DNA of 17,941 nucleotides from Brachybacterium sp. (GTDB lineage Bacteria > Actinomycetota > Actinomycetes > Actinomycetales > Dermabacteraceae). Below the pieces are notes generated by a model. That model was not told where the DNA came from and searched no databases. It saw nothing but the letters and a program-made list of their open reading frames with translations. This document shows, piece after piece, positions 8,594 to 16,010 of the stretch. Location of the stretch: contig JAKDNE010000020.1 of the NCBI GenBank assembly GCA_030451965.1, forward strand, positions 1-17,941. The letters run 5' to 3'. The number at the start of each line of letters is the position of its first letter. Position 1 is the stretch's first letter. A program made the position numbers and the translations under genes.

Positions 8594-9328
8594 GTGCTGT
8601 ACGAGATCGCCAAGCCCGTCGTGATGGCGGTGGTCAGGGTGCTGTGGAATCCCACGATCAGCGGGGCCGAGCACATTCCCGACCAGGGGCCGGTGATCCT
8701 GGCCTCCAACCACCAGGCGTACTCGGACACGGTCTTCCTGCCCGGACAGGTGCGACGCAGCGTGCACTTCCTCGGCAAGTCGGACATCTTCGATGGCCGC
8801 TCGCCGCTGCACCGCCTCGCCGCCGCGGTCATGCGCGGCATCCATGTGATGCCCGTGGACCGCAGCGGCGGCAGCGCCTCCCGTGCCGCGATCCAGGCCG
8901 GGCTCGCCGTGCTCGAGTGCGGCGAGGTGCTGGGGATCTATCCCGAAGGGACGCGCAGCCCCGATGGTCGGCTGCATCGCGGGAAGACCGGCGTGGCCCG
9001 TTTCGCCCTCGCCTCCGACGCGCCGATCGTGCCGGTGGCGATGCTCGGCGCGCATGAGGCGCAGCGCGGCCGACGCTGGTTCCCGCGCCGTCGTCCCCGC
9101 ATCCACGCCCTCGTCGGGCCGCCGGTGGATGTGCAGTCGGTCCTGGAGGAGTGCGCCGGCCTCGAAGAGGCGAAGGTCCTGCGGGCGGTGACCGACGCGG
9201 TGATGGACAGCATCCACTCCCTCTCCGGACAGGAACGGACGGACGAGTACGCGAGCGTCGTGAAGCGGCGCCTGCGCGCCTCGGCGGGCCGGCCGGCGGG
9301 CCCGGAGGAGCCGGACTCGGCGGTATGA
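8594..9328 (+). CDS. PlsC-type 1-acyl-sn-glycerol-3-phosphate acyltransferase
   Basis: This lysophospholipid acyltransferase-family enzyme transfers an acyl chain to a lysophosphatidate-like acceptor at the cytoplasmic membrane face. The 244-aa protein has the catalytic NHXXXXD motif NHQAYSD (H40, D45), the acceptor-binding YPEGTRSPDGRLHRGKTGVA (116-135) and a downstream PIVPVAMLG block. A hydrophobic N-terminus (IAKPVVMAVVRVLW) probably associates with the membrane. GTG 8594 is preferred to the upstream ATG 8543 because AGGAG sits 7 nt before the GTG and the extra 17 residues look non-conserved. It corresponds to M. tuberculosis Rv2182c by position (from memory). The exact acyl acceptor is not determinable. 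The DAHP synthase gene follows after 58 nt with its own probable promoter. Confidence 0.9.
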   Translation: MLYEIAKPVVMAVVRVLWNPTISGAEHIPDQGPVILASNHQAYSDTVFLPGQVRRSVHFLGKSDIFDGRSPLHRLAAAVMRGIHVMPVDRSGGSASRAAIQAGLAVLECGEVLGIYPEGTRSPDGRLHRGKTGVARFALASDAPIVPVAMLGAHEAQRGRRWFPRRRPRIHALVGPPVDVQSVLEECAGLEEAKVLRAVTDAVMDSIHSLSGQERTDEYASVVKRRLRASAGRPAGPEEPDSAV

Positions 9329-9374
9329 GCGACCGCCCCGTGGGACCGGGCCGCCACACAGGGCTGTGACTGGC

Positions 9375-9380
9375 TACCCT
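9375..9380 (+). promoter_or_regulatory. Candidate -10 box for leaderless DAHP synthase mRNA
   Basis: TACCCT is followed by GGGCGG (6 nt) and GTG 9387. It fits TANNNT and predicts a leaderless transcript. It also argues for GTG 9387 over the in-frame GTG 9366, which would lie upstream of the transcription start. Confidence 0.5.
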
Positions 9381-9386
9381 GGGCGG

Positions 9387-10781
9387 GTGACTCAATTCAG
9401 CCCCGATGCCCCCGCACGCGCCCATGCCTTCGCCCTGTCCTCGGCCGATGACGGCCTGGCAGCCCTTGGCGCCTGGCGCGAGTATCCGCGGGTGCAGCAG
9501 CCGGTGTGGCCCGACGAGGCCGCACGTGAGAAGGTCTTCGAGGACCTGCGCGCCGCGCCGCCGCTGGTGTTCGCCGGCGAGGTCGACGTGCTGCGTGACC
9601 GCGTCGCCGCTGCCGCCCGTGGAGAGGCCTTCCTGCTCGCCGGCGGCGACTGCGCGGAGACCTTCGCGGACTCCACCGCCGATCGGATCCGCAACAAGAT
9701 CCGCACGATCCTGCAGATGTCGGCCGTCCTCACCTACGGTGCCTCGCTGCCGGTGGTGAAGATGGGGCGCATGGCGGGACAGTTCGCCAAGCCTCGCTCT
9801 GCCGACGAGGAGACCCGCGACGGGCAGACCCTGCCCACCTATCGCGGCGACGCGGTCAACGAGATCGACTTCACGCCCGAGTCGAGGATCCCGGACCCTG
9901 CGCGCCTGTGGAAGATGTACACCACCAGCGCTTCGACGCTGAACCTGTTGCGCGCCTTCACCGGGGGCGGCTTCGCAGACCTGCGAGAGGTCCATTCCTG
10001 GAACCGCGGCTTCACCTCCGGCACCGGGTACGACCGCTACGAGGAGCTGGCAGGCCAGATCGACAAGGCCGTGCGCTTCATGGACGCCATCGGCGCGGAC
10101 TTCGACGCCCTGAAGGTCGTGGAGTTCTATGCCTCCCATGAGGCGTTGCTGCTGGACTATGAGGAGGCGCTGTCCCGCATCGACTCCCGAAATGGAGAGA
10201 TCTACGGCTGCTCCGGCCACTTCCTGTGGGTCGGGGAGCGCACCCGGCAGCTCGATGGCGCGCATGTCGACTTCATGGCCCGCCTGCGGAACCCGATCGG
10301 GGTCAAGCTCGGGCCGACCGCCACGGTCGACGACGCTCTTCGCCTGATCGACCGGCTCGATCCGGACCGCGAGCCGGGCCGACTGACCTTCATCACCCGG
10401 ATGGGTGCCGGCAAGATCCGCGATCGTCTCCCGGCGCTGGTCGAGGGCGTGCGGGATTCCGGTGCGCAGGTGGCCTGGGTGACCGATCCGATGCACGGCA
10501 ACACCATCACCTCCTCGAACGGCTACAAGACTCGTCGCTTCGAGGACATCCTCGATGAGGTGGTCGGCTTCTTCGAGGTGCACCAGGCGCTGGGGACCGT
10601 TCCGGCCGGACTCCACATGGAGCTCACCGGCGACGACGTCACCGAAGTCCTCGGCGGCAGCGGGGAGATCGACGAGGAGGGGCTCACCCGGCGCTACGAG
10701 ACCCTCGTGGATCCTCGGCTGAACCATCAGCAGTCCCTCGAGCTGGCATTCCTGGTCGCGGAGATGCTCTCGCGCCGCTGA
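9387..10781 (+). CDS. aroG: Class II 3-deoxy-7-phosphoheptulonate (DAHP) synthase
   Basis: This enzyme condenses phosphoenolpyruvate with erythrose 4-phosphate, the entry step of the shikimate pathway, and so supplies chorismate to trpD nearby. The 464-aa protein matches the class II (plant/M. tuberculosis AroG, 462 aa) length and motifs: LLAGGDCAETFADS (83-96; metal ligand C89), KMGRMAGQFAKPRS (125-138), VKLGPTAT (306-313), DPMHGNT (367-373; H370), GLHMELTGDD (408-417; E412) and VDPRLN (441-446; D442). The M. tuberculosis enzyme is activated by chorismate mutase and inhibited by aromatic amino acids; whether that holds here is unknown. No chorismate mutase gene is in the window. GTG 9387 is chosen over GTG 9366 for family length and because a TACCCT box ends 6 nt before it. 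The gene ends at a strong hairpin. Confidence 0.95.
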   Translation: MTQFSPDAPARAHAFALSSADDGLAALGAWREYPRVQQPVWPDEAAREKVFEDLRAAPPLVFAGEVDVLRDRVAAAARGEAFLLAGGDCAETFADSTADRIRNKIRTILQMSAVLTYGASLPVVKMGRMAGQFAKPRSADEETRDGQTLPTYRGDAVNEIDFTPESRIPDPARLWKMYTTSASTLNLLRAFTGGGFADLREVHSWNRGFTSGTGYDRYEELAGQIDKAVRFMDAIGADFDALKVVEFYASHEALLLDYEEALSRIDSRNGEIYGCSGHFLWVGERTRQLDGAHVDFMARLRNPIGVKLGPTATVDDALRLIDRLDPDREPGRLTFITRMGAGKIRDRLPALVEGVRDSGAQVAWVTDPMHGNTITSSNGYKTRRFEDILDEVVGFFEVHQALGTVPAGLHMELTGDDVTEVLGGSGEIDEEGLTRRYETLVDPRLNHQQSLELAFLVAEMLSRR

Positions 10782-10794
10782 ACGAGCGCATCAT

Positions 10795-10833
10795 GACGCC
10801 GTCGCCATCCCTGGGCCGGGAGGCGACGGCGTC
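10795..10833. terminator. Strong bidirectional hairpin between convergent DAHP synthase and kinase genes
   Basis: GACGCCGTCGCC (10795-10806) is perfectly complementary to GGCGACGGCGTC (10822-10833). Inside, TCCC (10808-10811) pairs with GGGA (10818-10821) around a 6-nt loop, with one bulged A. The 16-pair stem sits 13 nt past the DAHP synthase stop and 64 nt past the kinase stop on the other strand. No U-tract follows either side, common for high-GC actinobacterial terminators. Confidence 0.75.
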
Positions 10834-10897
10834 GTCATGCGGCGGGCTGCCCCTGCTCGGGTGGTGTTCCGCCCGCGAGGGGAGCGCTGGCGGGGGG

Positions 10898-12985
10898 TCA
10901 GAAGACCTTGAGGGTGATGGTCGAGCCCTTCTCGAGCTCCGAGCCGGCGGCGGCGGACTGCTCGTAGACCAGCTCGAAGGCCGGTTCGCCCTTGTCGTGC
11001 ACGACCTCGACCGCGAAGCCGGCATCCTCGAGCGTGGATCTCGCCTCCGCCTCGGGGCTGCGGAACACGTCCGGCACCGTCACCATCTCCGGACCCAACG
11101 AGGTGACCAGATGCACGGTGTCGCCACGGAACAGGGTTCCGGAGGCGGGGGACTGGGAGATGACCGCACCCTGGGGCACGCTGCCGGAGTGCGCCTGCGC
11201 GCTGGTGACCGTGAAACCGGCCTCCTGGAGGGCGGCGCGGGCGCTCTCCCCGCTGCGCCCGCCCTGGTCGGGCACCGTGATGGGCTGCCGTCCCTGAGAG
11301 ACCACGATGTGCACCTCGCCGCCGGCGGGAAGCGCGTCGGCTGAGGAGGACTGGGAGACGATCTCGCCCTCCGGCGCGGTCTCGGAGTACTCCGGATCGT
11401 CCTGGACGAGCTCCAGCCCGAGCGTCTCGACCTCGGTGCGGGCACTGTCGAGGTCGAGGCCGACCAGCTGGGGGACCGGGAAGGTCTGCTCCCCCTTGGA
11501 GACCACCACCTGGATGTCGGCACCCTTCTTCACGGTGCTGCCGGTGGACGGGGAGGCGGAGATGACATGACCGGCCGGGACGGTCTCGTCGAACTGCTCC
11601 TGGGTGCTGACGGACAGCCCGGTCGCGGTGAGCGAGGCCTCGGCATCCGCGAGAGGCGTTCCGATGACGAGCGGGACGGTCCGATCGGCGCCGGGGCCGG
11701 TGTTCAGATACCAGTCGCCTCCGGTCCATGCCCCGAACGCGAGCGCGGCGATCAGGCTCAGCGTGGCGAGGAGAGCCATCGGCCGAGAGCGTCGCCGGGT
11801 CCCGTGCGGGAGGTGACGCCCCCGGGGTGTGCGCGGTGCCCGCAGCACCACGACCCGCCGATCATCCCCGTCGTCGTCGGCGTCCTCCTCCGGCTCGGCG
11901 GCCGGCGGCTCGGAGTCTTCCTCGACTTCCCCCTCGTCCGCGGGGGAGGGGGAGGCCACGGCGTCGCGGGCCGGTCCCGGCTCGGCGTCCCCACCCGGAG
12001 CGAGCAGATCGGCGGGGAACGTGCGCGGCCCGTGGTCGAGCGCGGAGGCGACCTCCTCGAGAGAGGTGGTCATCTGCGGGACATCGGAGGTGTCGGTCAT
12101 CTCCCGCACCTGCGGCCGGGACTCGAGCACGCCGGCGGGCAGAGTCTCGGCGAGCTCCCGCACCGCATGCAGCAGGTCCGCCGCGGTGGCCGGCCGCTGC
12201 TCGACCTGCCGTGCCGAGGCCCAGGTGACCAGCGAGTCGAGCTCGCGGGGGATGCCGGAGACGAGCGCGGAGGGTGCCGGGATGTCCTCGTGGACGTGCT
12301 GGAAGGCGATATGGACCGGCTGTTCGCCCAGGAACGGCTGACGCCCGGTGAGCATCTCGAACAGTACGATCCCCAGGGAGTACAGGTCACTGCGCTCGTC
12401 GGCGTGACCGCGCGTGACCACTTCGGGGCTGATATAGGCGACCGTCCCCAGCAGTGCCGCGCTGGCGGAGGAGTTGTTCGAACCGGTGGCGCGGGCCAGA
12501 CCGAAGTCGGCGACCTTCACCAGGTCGTCCTGGTCGATGAGGATGTTCTCGGGCTTGATGTCGCGATGGACGATGCCGGCCTCGTGCGCGGCCACCAGGG
12601 CCTGCAGCACCTGGGTCGTGATCGCGAGGCTGTCGCCGAGGGTGAGCCGCTCCTGGCCGAGGAGGCGGGCCCGGAGAGTCTCGCCCTCGACCAGCTCCAT
12701 CGCGAGGTAGATGCGATCCTCATCCTCGCCCTGGTCGAACACGCCGACCACGTTGCGATGGGCCAGGCGGGCGGCGGATCGTGCCTCCCGACCGAAGCGG
12801 CGCCGGAAGTCCTCGTCCATCGCCAGATGGGGATGCATGATCTTCAGGGCCACCACGCGGTCGAGCCGCTCGTCGTGTCCGCGATGAACGGTCGCCATTC
12901 CGCCGCGCGCGATCAGCTCCTCGACCCGGTAGCGGTCATCGAGGAGCTGGCTGATGCCGGGGGAAGTCGACGTCGCCGCGCTCAC
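10898..12985 (-). CDS. pknL: Transmembrane Ser/Thr protein kinase with four PASTA repeats (PknL-position Stk)
   Basis: This receptor-like kinase couples envelope signals to cytoplasmic phosphorylation. Residues about 18-280 form a Hanks-type kinase: glycine loop ARGGMATVHRG (26-36), K48, E67, catalytic HRDIKPEN (140-147), DFG (160-162), conserved T181 and SPE (186-188). An acidic, low-complexity linker (about 330-376) and a basic stretch precede one TM helix (about 403-420). The outer part holds four PASTA repeats (about 435-497, 501-565, 569-629, 634-695), which in relatives bind peptidoglycan fragments or lipid II. By position it is the PknL orthologue, but M. tuberculosis PknL, as I recall, is shorter and lacks PASTA. 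GTG 12985 has no Shine-Dalgarno; TAGATT ends 6 nt upstream, so a leaderless start is likely. It diverges from the gene for an Rv2175c-like protein, a known PknL substrate in M. tuberculosis. Confidence 0.95.
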   Translation of the reverse strand: MSAATSTSPGISQLLDDRYRVEELIARGGMATVHRGHDERLDRVVALKIMHPHLAMDEDFRRRFGREARSAARLAHRNVVGVFDQGEDEDRIYLAMELVEGETLRARLLGQERLTLGDSLAITTQVLQALVAAHEAGIVHRDIKPENILIDQDDLVKVADFGLARATGSNNSSASAALLGTVAYISPEVVTRGHADERSDLYSLGIVLFEMLTGRQPFLGEQPVHIAFQHVHEDIPAPSALVSGIPRELDSLVTWASARQVEQRPATAADLLHAVRELAETLPAGVLESRPQVREMTDTSDVPQMTTSLEEVASALDHGPRTFPADLLAPGGDAEPGPARDAVASPSPADEGEVEEDSEPPAAEPEEDADDDGDDRRVVVLRAPRTPRGRHLPHGTRRRSRPMALLATLSLIAALAFGAWTGGDWYLNTGPGADRTVPLVIGTPLADAEASLTATGLSVSTQEQFDETVPAGHVISASPSTGSTVKKGADIQVVVSKGEQTFPVPQLVGLDLDSARTEVETLGLELVQDDPEYSETAPEGEIVSQSSSADALPAGGEVHIVVSQGRQPITVPDQGGRSGESARAALQEAGFTVTSAQAHSGSVPQGAVISQSPASGTLFRGDTVHLVTSLGPEMVTVPDVFRSPEAEARSTLEDAGFAVEVVHDKGEPAFELVYEQSAAAGSELEKGSTITLKVF

Positions 12986-12991
12986 GGGGCC

Positions 12992-12997
12992 AATCTA
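12992..12997 (-). promoter_or_regulatory. Candidate -10 box for leaderless kinase mRNA
   Basis: TAGATT on the minus strand is followed by GGCCCC (6 nt) and GTG 12985. It is a good TANNNT match at leaderless spacing. No clear -35 is seen. Together with the opposing box at 13109-13114 it implies a compact divergent promoter pair. Confidence 0.5.
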
Positions 12998-13037
12998 GGT
13001 GGACAGGTGCCCGGGAAGCGGCACCGACACACTGCGC

Positions 13038-13049
13038 TCGCAGGTGCGA
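13038..13049. repeat. Small inverted repeat in the kinase / Rv2175c-like intergenic region
   Basis: TCGCA and TGCGA flank a GG centre (13038-13049), with a further TGCGA just downstream at 13051-13055. It lies between the two divergent leaderless promoters, where a shared operator could sit. It is short enough to arise by chance in GC-rich DNA. Confidence 0.25.
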
Positions 13050-13108
13050 ATGCGAGGCGGAGCCCACGCCGGACTCGTTCCGGGGTGCGCTCGGGCGCGC
13101 CGACGTGG

Positions 13109-13114
13109 CACTCT
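13109..13114 (+). promoter_or_regulatory. Candidate -10 box for leaderless Rv2175c-like mRNA
   Basis: CACTCT is followed by GGTGCC (6 nt) and GTG 13121. The A and final T match the leaderless pattern seen at six other starts, although the first base is C. No -35 is evident. Confidence 0.35.
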
Positions 13115-13120
13115 GGTGCC

Positions 13121-13474
13121 GTGAACGACCTCGATGAACTCATCCCTGAATGGCTCCCTCTCCCCGACGTCGCCGAGCGGCTGGACGTGGAGGTCTCGCG
13201 TGTCCGGCGCATGATCGAGGAGGGACAGCTGATCGCACTGCGCCGCGGACACCCGGTGGTGCGCGTGGTCCCCGCCCTGATGATCGCCGAGGACGGCCTC
13301 ATCCCGCACCTGGCGGGCACCCTCACCATCCTCCGTGATGGCGGCTTCGAGGACGAGGAGCTGCTGGTGTGGCTCTTCACCGAGGACGAGTCGCTGCCGG
13401 GGCGGCCGATCGATCATCTCCGCCGCGGCCAGCGCGGCGAGGTGCGTCGGCGCGCGCTCGCCCTCGCGCTCTGA
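13121..13474 (+). CDS. Rv2175c-like winged-helix/helix-turn-helix DNA-binding protein
   Basis: The 117-aa protein resembles M. tuberculosis Rv2175c, a small DNA-binding protein phosphorylated by the adjacent kinase PknL. Residues about 10-45 read as a MerR/excisionase-like helix-turn-helix (WLPLPDVAERLDVEVSRVRR, 11-30), followed by a strand-rich wing (LIALRRGHPVVRVVPA). The remainder is a helical domain ending in the basic GQRGEVRRRALALAL. The longer upstream frame is antisense to the kinase and is rejected; GTG 13121 gives the right domain length. There is no Shine-Dalgarno, but CACTCT ends 6 nt upstream. The short N-terminus (MNDLDELIPEW) has no Thr or Ser before the helix-turn-helix, unlike the extended N-terminus I recall as the PknL target in M. 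tuberculosis. Target promoters are unknown. Confidence 0.85.
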   Translation: MNDLDELIPEWLPLPDVAERLDVEVSRVRRMIEEGQLIALRRGHPVVRVVPALMIAEDGLIPHLAGTLTILRDGGFEDEELLVWLFTEDESLPGRPIDHLRRGQRGEVRRRALALAL

Positions 13475-13512
13475 CCCCGTCGGCCACGGCCCGCTGGTGA
13501 GCCACCGCCCTG

Positions 13513-14649
13513 TCACGCGGTGAAGTCCTCCACGTCGGTCGCCAGCGTGGCGAGTGCACCGAGGCCGGCGCGGCCGGTCCGTCCCAGCATCGACGCGTCC
13601 GCGAGCAGGAGGCGTCCGTGCTGCGCCCGCTGCCGGACCTCCTGCACCACTGACGCCACGGCTCCGGTGGAGATCATCAGGTCGTGCACCGACGCGACCT
13701 CCTGGGCGGAGCTCCCGGCGCGACCGACGACCTCGGCGAGCAGGGCACGGTCCTCCGCCCCCGCCGCCGCCTCCGTGCGTGCCAGCAGCACGGTGCGCTT
13801 GCCCTCGACGATGTCCCCGCCGATCGGCTTGCCGGTCTCGTGCTGGTCGCCGATCACGCTGAGCAGGTCATCGCGCAGCTGGAAGGCGGTGCCGACCTCG
13901 ATCGACCACCCTGAGAGCGTCTCCAGCGCCTCCTGGGAGCCACCCATCAGCGCGGCACCGATCCGCACCGGTCTCAGCACCGTGTAGGGGACCGTCTTCC
14001 AGCGGATCACCGAGAGTGCGGCCTGCTCCGCATCGACGGCGGAGGAATATCCGCCCGCCTGGTGCAGGATGTCCAGGAACTGTCCCGACATCACCTCGGT
14101 GCGCAGGGCATCGAACTCGCGGCGGGCGGCGGCGACGGCGCGGGGCTCGCCCTCGACGCCGGCGGCGATCTGCTCCGCCCAGCTCAGCGCCAGGTCCCCG
14201 AGCACGATCGCGACCGCGGTCCCGAAGTCCTCTGCGGAGCCGGTGAGCCCGCCGTCGCGGTGGTACTGGTCCGCCTGGACGTGGAGCGCCGGCCGACCAC
14301 GCCGCACGGGGGAGTGGTCGATGACGTCGTCGTGCATGAGCGCCGCCGCCTGGACCAGTTCGATCGCGGCACCGTAACGAGCCAGAGCGCTGATCTGAGC
14401 CTCCGTCGGCTGCTCCTGGCCGAGGGCCGCGATACCGCCCCAGAAGCAGAAGCGGGGACGCAGCAGCTTGCCGCCCTCGAGATAGTCGAGCAGCCGGTCC
14501 GCCAGCTCGGCGGTCTCGGGCGATATCGCCGACAGCTGTCGGCGGCGCTCCGCGAGCTCGTCGTGGGTGATCTCCGCGACCCGGGCGACCAGCCGTTCAT
14601 CGAGGTCATGCAGCCGCGCGTCGACGGGTGGGGTGTCAGCGGAGGTCAT
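13513..14649 (-). CDS. Polyprenyl (geranylgeranyl-type) diphosphate synthase, IdsA2-like
   Basis: This all-trans isoprenyl diphosphate synthase elongates allylic diphosphates with IPP for quinone, carotenoid or other lipid synthesis. The 378-aa protein shows GGKLLRPR (59-66), the first Asp-rich motif ALMHDDVIDHSPVRRGRPA (103-121; D107, D108, D111) and the second motif FQLRDDLLSVIGD (256-268). The fifth position of the second DDXXD is S264 instead of D, with a further D268; a DDLLGVFGD variant is common in actinobacterial homologues. It matches M. tuberculosis Rv2173 (IdsA2) by position. The small residues before the first motif (AAALMHDD) suggest C20 or longer products, but chain length is uncertain. 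ATG 14649 follows AAAGGA at 8-9 nt. It is convergent with the Rv2175c-like gene (38-nt gap) and divergent from the DUF4192 gene. Confidence 0.92.
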   Translation of the reverse strand: MTSADTPPVDARLHDLDERLVARVAEITHDELAERRRQLSAISPETAELADRLLDYLEGGKLLRPRFCFWGGIAALGQEQPTEAQISALARYGAAIELVQAAALMHDDVIDHSPVRRGRPALHVQADQYHRDGGLTGSAEDFGTAVAIVLGDLALSWAEQIAAGVEGEPRAVAAARREFDALRTEVMSGQFLDILHQAGGYSSAVDAEQAALSVIRWKTVPYTVLRPVRIGAALMGGSQEALETLSGWSIEVGTAFQLRDDLLSVIGDQHETGKPIGGDIVEGKRTVLLARTEAAAGAEDRALLAEVVGRAGSSAQEVASVHDLMISTGAVASVVQEVRQRAQHGRLLLADASMLGRTGRAGLGALATLATDVEDFTA

Positions 14650-14786
14650 CGGGAGCGTCCTTTCTCACGGGCCCGACGATCCTCCCACGTCCAGCTGGGC
14701 GGCAGCGCACCCGGGCGACGGTTCCTCCCCAGACCCGGTCCGTCCCCATCCAGGACCCCGTCGTTCCGCGGTGGCCAGGACTCGGA

Positions 14787-14792
14787 CAGGGT
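14787..14792 (+). promoter_or_regulatory. Weak -10-like hexamer before the DUF4192 gene
   Basis: CAGGGT ends 7 nt before ATG 14800. It carries the A and final T of the leaderless pattern but at 7 nt instead of 6, and the start has no convincing Shine-Dalgarno. Very tentative. The rest of the 150-nt gap to the polyprenyl synthase gene shows nothing clear. Confidence 0.2.
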
Positions 14793-14799
14793 CTCCTGC

Positions 14800-15960
14800 A
14801 TGACGACCAACACCACTCCCGCTGACCATGGCCGACACCTCCTGGGGACGAAGGATCCCGGCGAACTGCTCGCGGAGACCCGTCTCTGCCTGGGTGAACC
14901 GCCCACCGACTGCCTGATCCTCGCCGGCTGCGCCGAGATGGGCACATCCGCGATGATCACCCGCTCTCCGCTCCATGAGCTGCTGGGCCCCCGCGGGGGC
15001 CCGAACCTGGAACGCCACCTGGCGCTGATGCGTGATCGAGGTTCCGGGGCCGTCCAGGCGCTGATCGTGCTCGGCGACGGTCACCAGGATCTGCTCGCCC
15101 CGGTCGTCGAGGACATCCTGCAACGGGCGGGAAAGATCGTGCACGCTGCCGCACAGGCACTCGGCGCCGAGACCCGCACCCTGGTGAGCGTCCACGGGGC
15201 GGCGGCCTCGACCTGCTGGACGCTGCACCGTGTACCGGGCCGCCCCGGCGATGCCGAGGTGCAGCTGACGGAATCGGGGCCGCTGCGCGAGTTCGCCGAC
15301 ACCCGGGCAGCGGCGACCGCGGTGCTGCGGGGCCGTCCGGTCCCGCGGCCCGAGGTGCATGAGAGGCAGCTTCTCAGGATCGGACGGGACCTGGAGCTGC
15401 CGGCCGTCGACATCGCCTCCGCGGCGGACCCCGGCGCTCTCTTCACGACCGCACGCACGGCGCTCGTCCCGCTCCTCGCGGAGCCCGGGACGCTCTCGGA
15501 GCAGGACCGGATGACGAAGTGTGAACAGGTGGCAACGCTGCTGTCCGCGGTGGCCGTGGACCGGCTGCACTGGGAGCTCCTGGCCCAGTGCGTCGAGCAC
15601 GGCGGATCGCGCGAGATCGACCGGGAGACCCTCCTCCAGCGGCTCGTCACCGATCGGGAATGGGTGCCCCACCCGGATGTCTGTGCAGGTGGAGACTGGT
15701 ACGTGGGGTTGGGGCAGATGCGTTCGATCGCGGCGGCGGCGACGTCGGGCGGGACCCCGGCGCAGCGCAGCACGGCACGGTCCGCATGGCGGGCGCTGAC
15801 GGCACTGCTGGTGCTGCTGGCGTGGTGGAATCACCGCTTCGCCACCGCCGGGGGTCTCGTCGACGAGCTCCGGGAGGAGGAACCGGACTCGACTCTGGCA
15901 CCCTTGCTCTCACGGATGACCGACACCCCGATCTTCCCCGCCTGGTGGCCCAGCACCTGA
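14800..15960 (+). CDS. DUF4192-family protein
   Basis: The 386-aa protein fits the actinobacterial DUF4192 family, whose function is not established to my knowledge. The opening segment DPGELLAETRLCLGEPPTDC (19-38), followed by LILAGC, resembles the family signature in which a leucine-rich helix leads to a GXXPXDSLVVLG-like strand. The C-terminal ARSAWRALTALLVLLAWWN has the expected alanine/leucine-rich helix, then a helix with an acidic EPDSTLAPLLSRM tail. There is no signal peptide or clear membrane anchor, so it is probably cytoplasmic. The open frame starts far upstream, antisense to the polyprenyl synthase; ATG 14800 is the first start after that gene and the point where the family pattern begins. 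No strong Shine-Dalgarno is present. metX follows after 50 nt and may be co-transcribed. Confidence 0.75.
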   Translation: MTTNTTPADHGRHLLGTKDPGELLAETRLCLGEPPTDCLILAGCAEMGTSAMITRSPLHELLGPRGGPNLERHLALMRDRGSGAVQALIVLGDGHQDLLAPVVEDILQRAGKIVHAAAQALGAETRTLVSVHGAAASTCWTLHRVPGRPGDAEVQLTESGPLREFADTRAAATAVLRGRPVPRPEVHERQLLRIGRDLELPAVDIASAADPGALFTTARTALVPLLAEPGTLSEQDRMTKCEQVATLLSAVAVDRLHWELLAQCVEHGGSREIDRETLLQRLVTDREWVPHPDVCAGGDWYVGLGQMRSIAAAATSGGTPAQRSTARSAWRALTALLVLLAWWNHRFATAGGLVDELREEEPDSTLAPLLSRMTDTPIFPAWWPST

Positions 15961-16010
15961 CCCGAGGACACATTCCGCGGGACCGGGAGGGCTCTGAAGG
16001 AGCAGCACCG

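Noticed and set aside
9366..9386. Upstream GTG start for the DAHP synthase
   Set aside because: It has no Shine-Dalgarno and overlaps the TACCCT box; starting at 9387 gives the usual family length.
8829..10727. 632-residue minus-strand open frame over the acyltransferase and DAHP synthase genes
   Set aside because: It is the antisense shadow of two well-recognised enzymes; its translation is low-complexity Arg/Gly/His/Ala with no domain pattern.
11567..13120. Long plus-strand frame leading into the Rv2175c-like gene
   Set aside because: It is antisense to the PASTA kinase; only the last 117 codons resemble a protein family.
13475..13512. Terminator between the Rv2175c-like and polyprenyl synthase genes
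   Set aside because: Only a GGTG/CACC-level dyad is present in the 38-nt convergent gap, too weak to call.
14062..14799. Long open frame upstream of and continuous with the DUF4192 gene
   Set aside because: It is antisense to the polyprenyl synthase gene, whose motifs are unmistakable; the extension is a GC-rich third-position artefact.
15961..16010. SAM riboswitch or T-box upstream of metX
   Set aside because: The 50-nt gap is too short and mostly ribosome-binding sequence.
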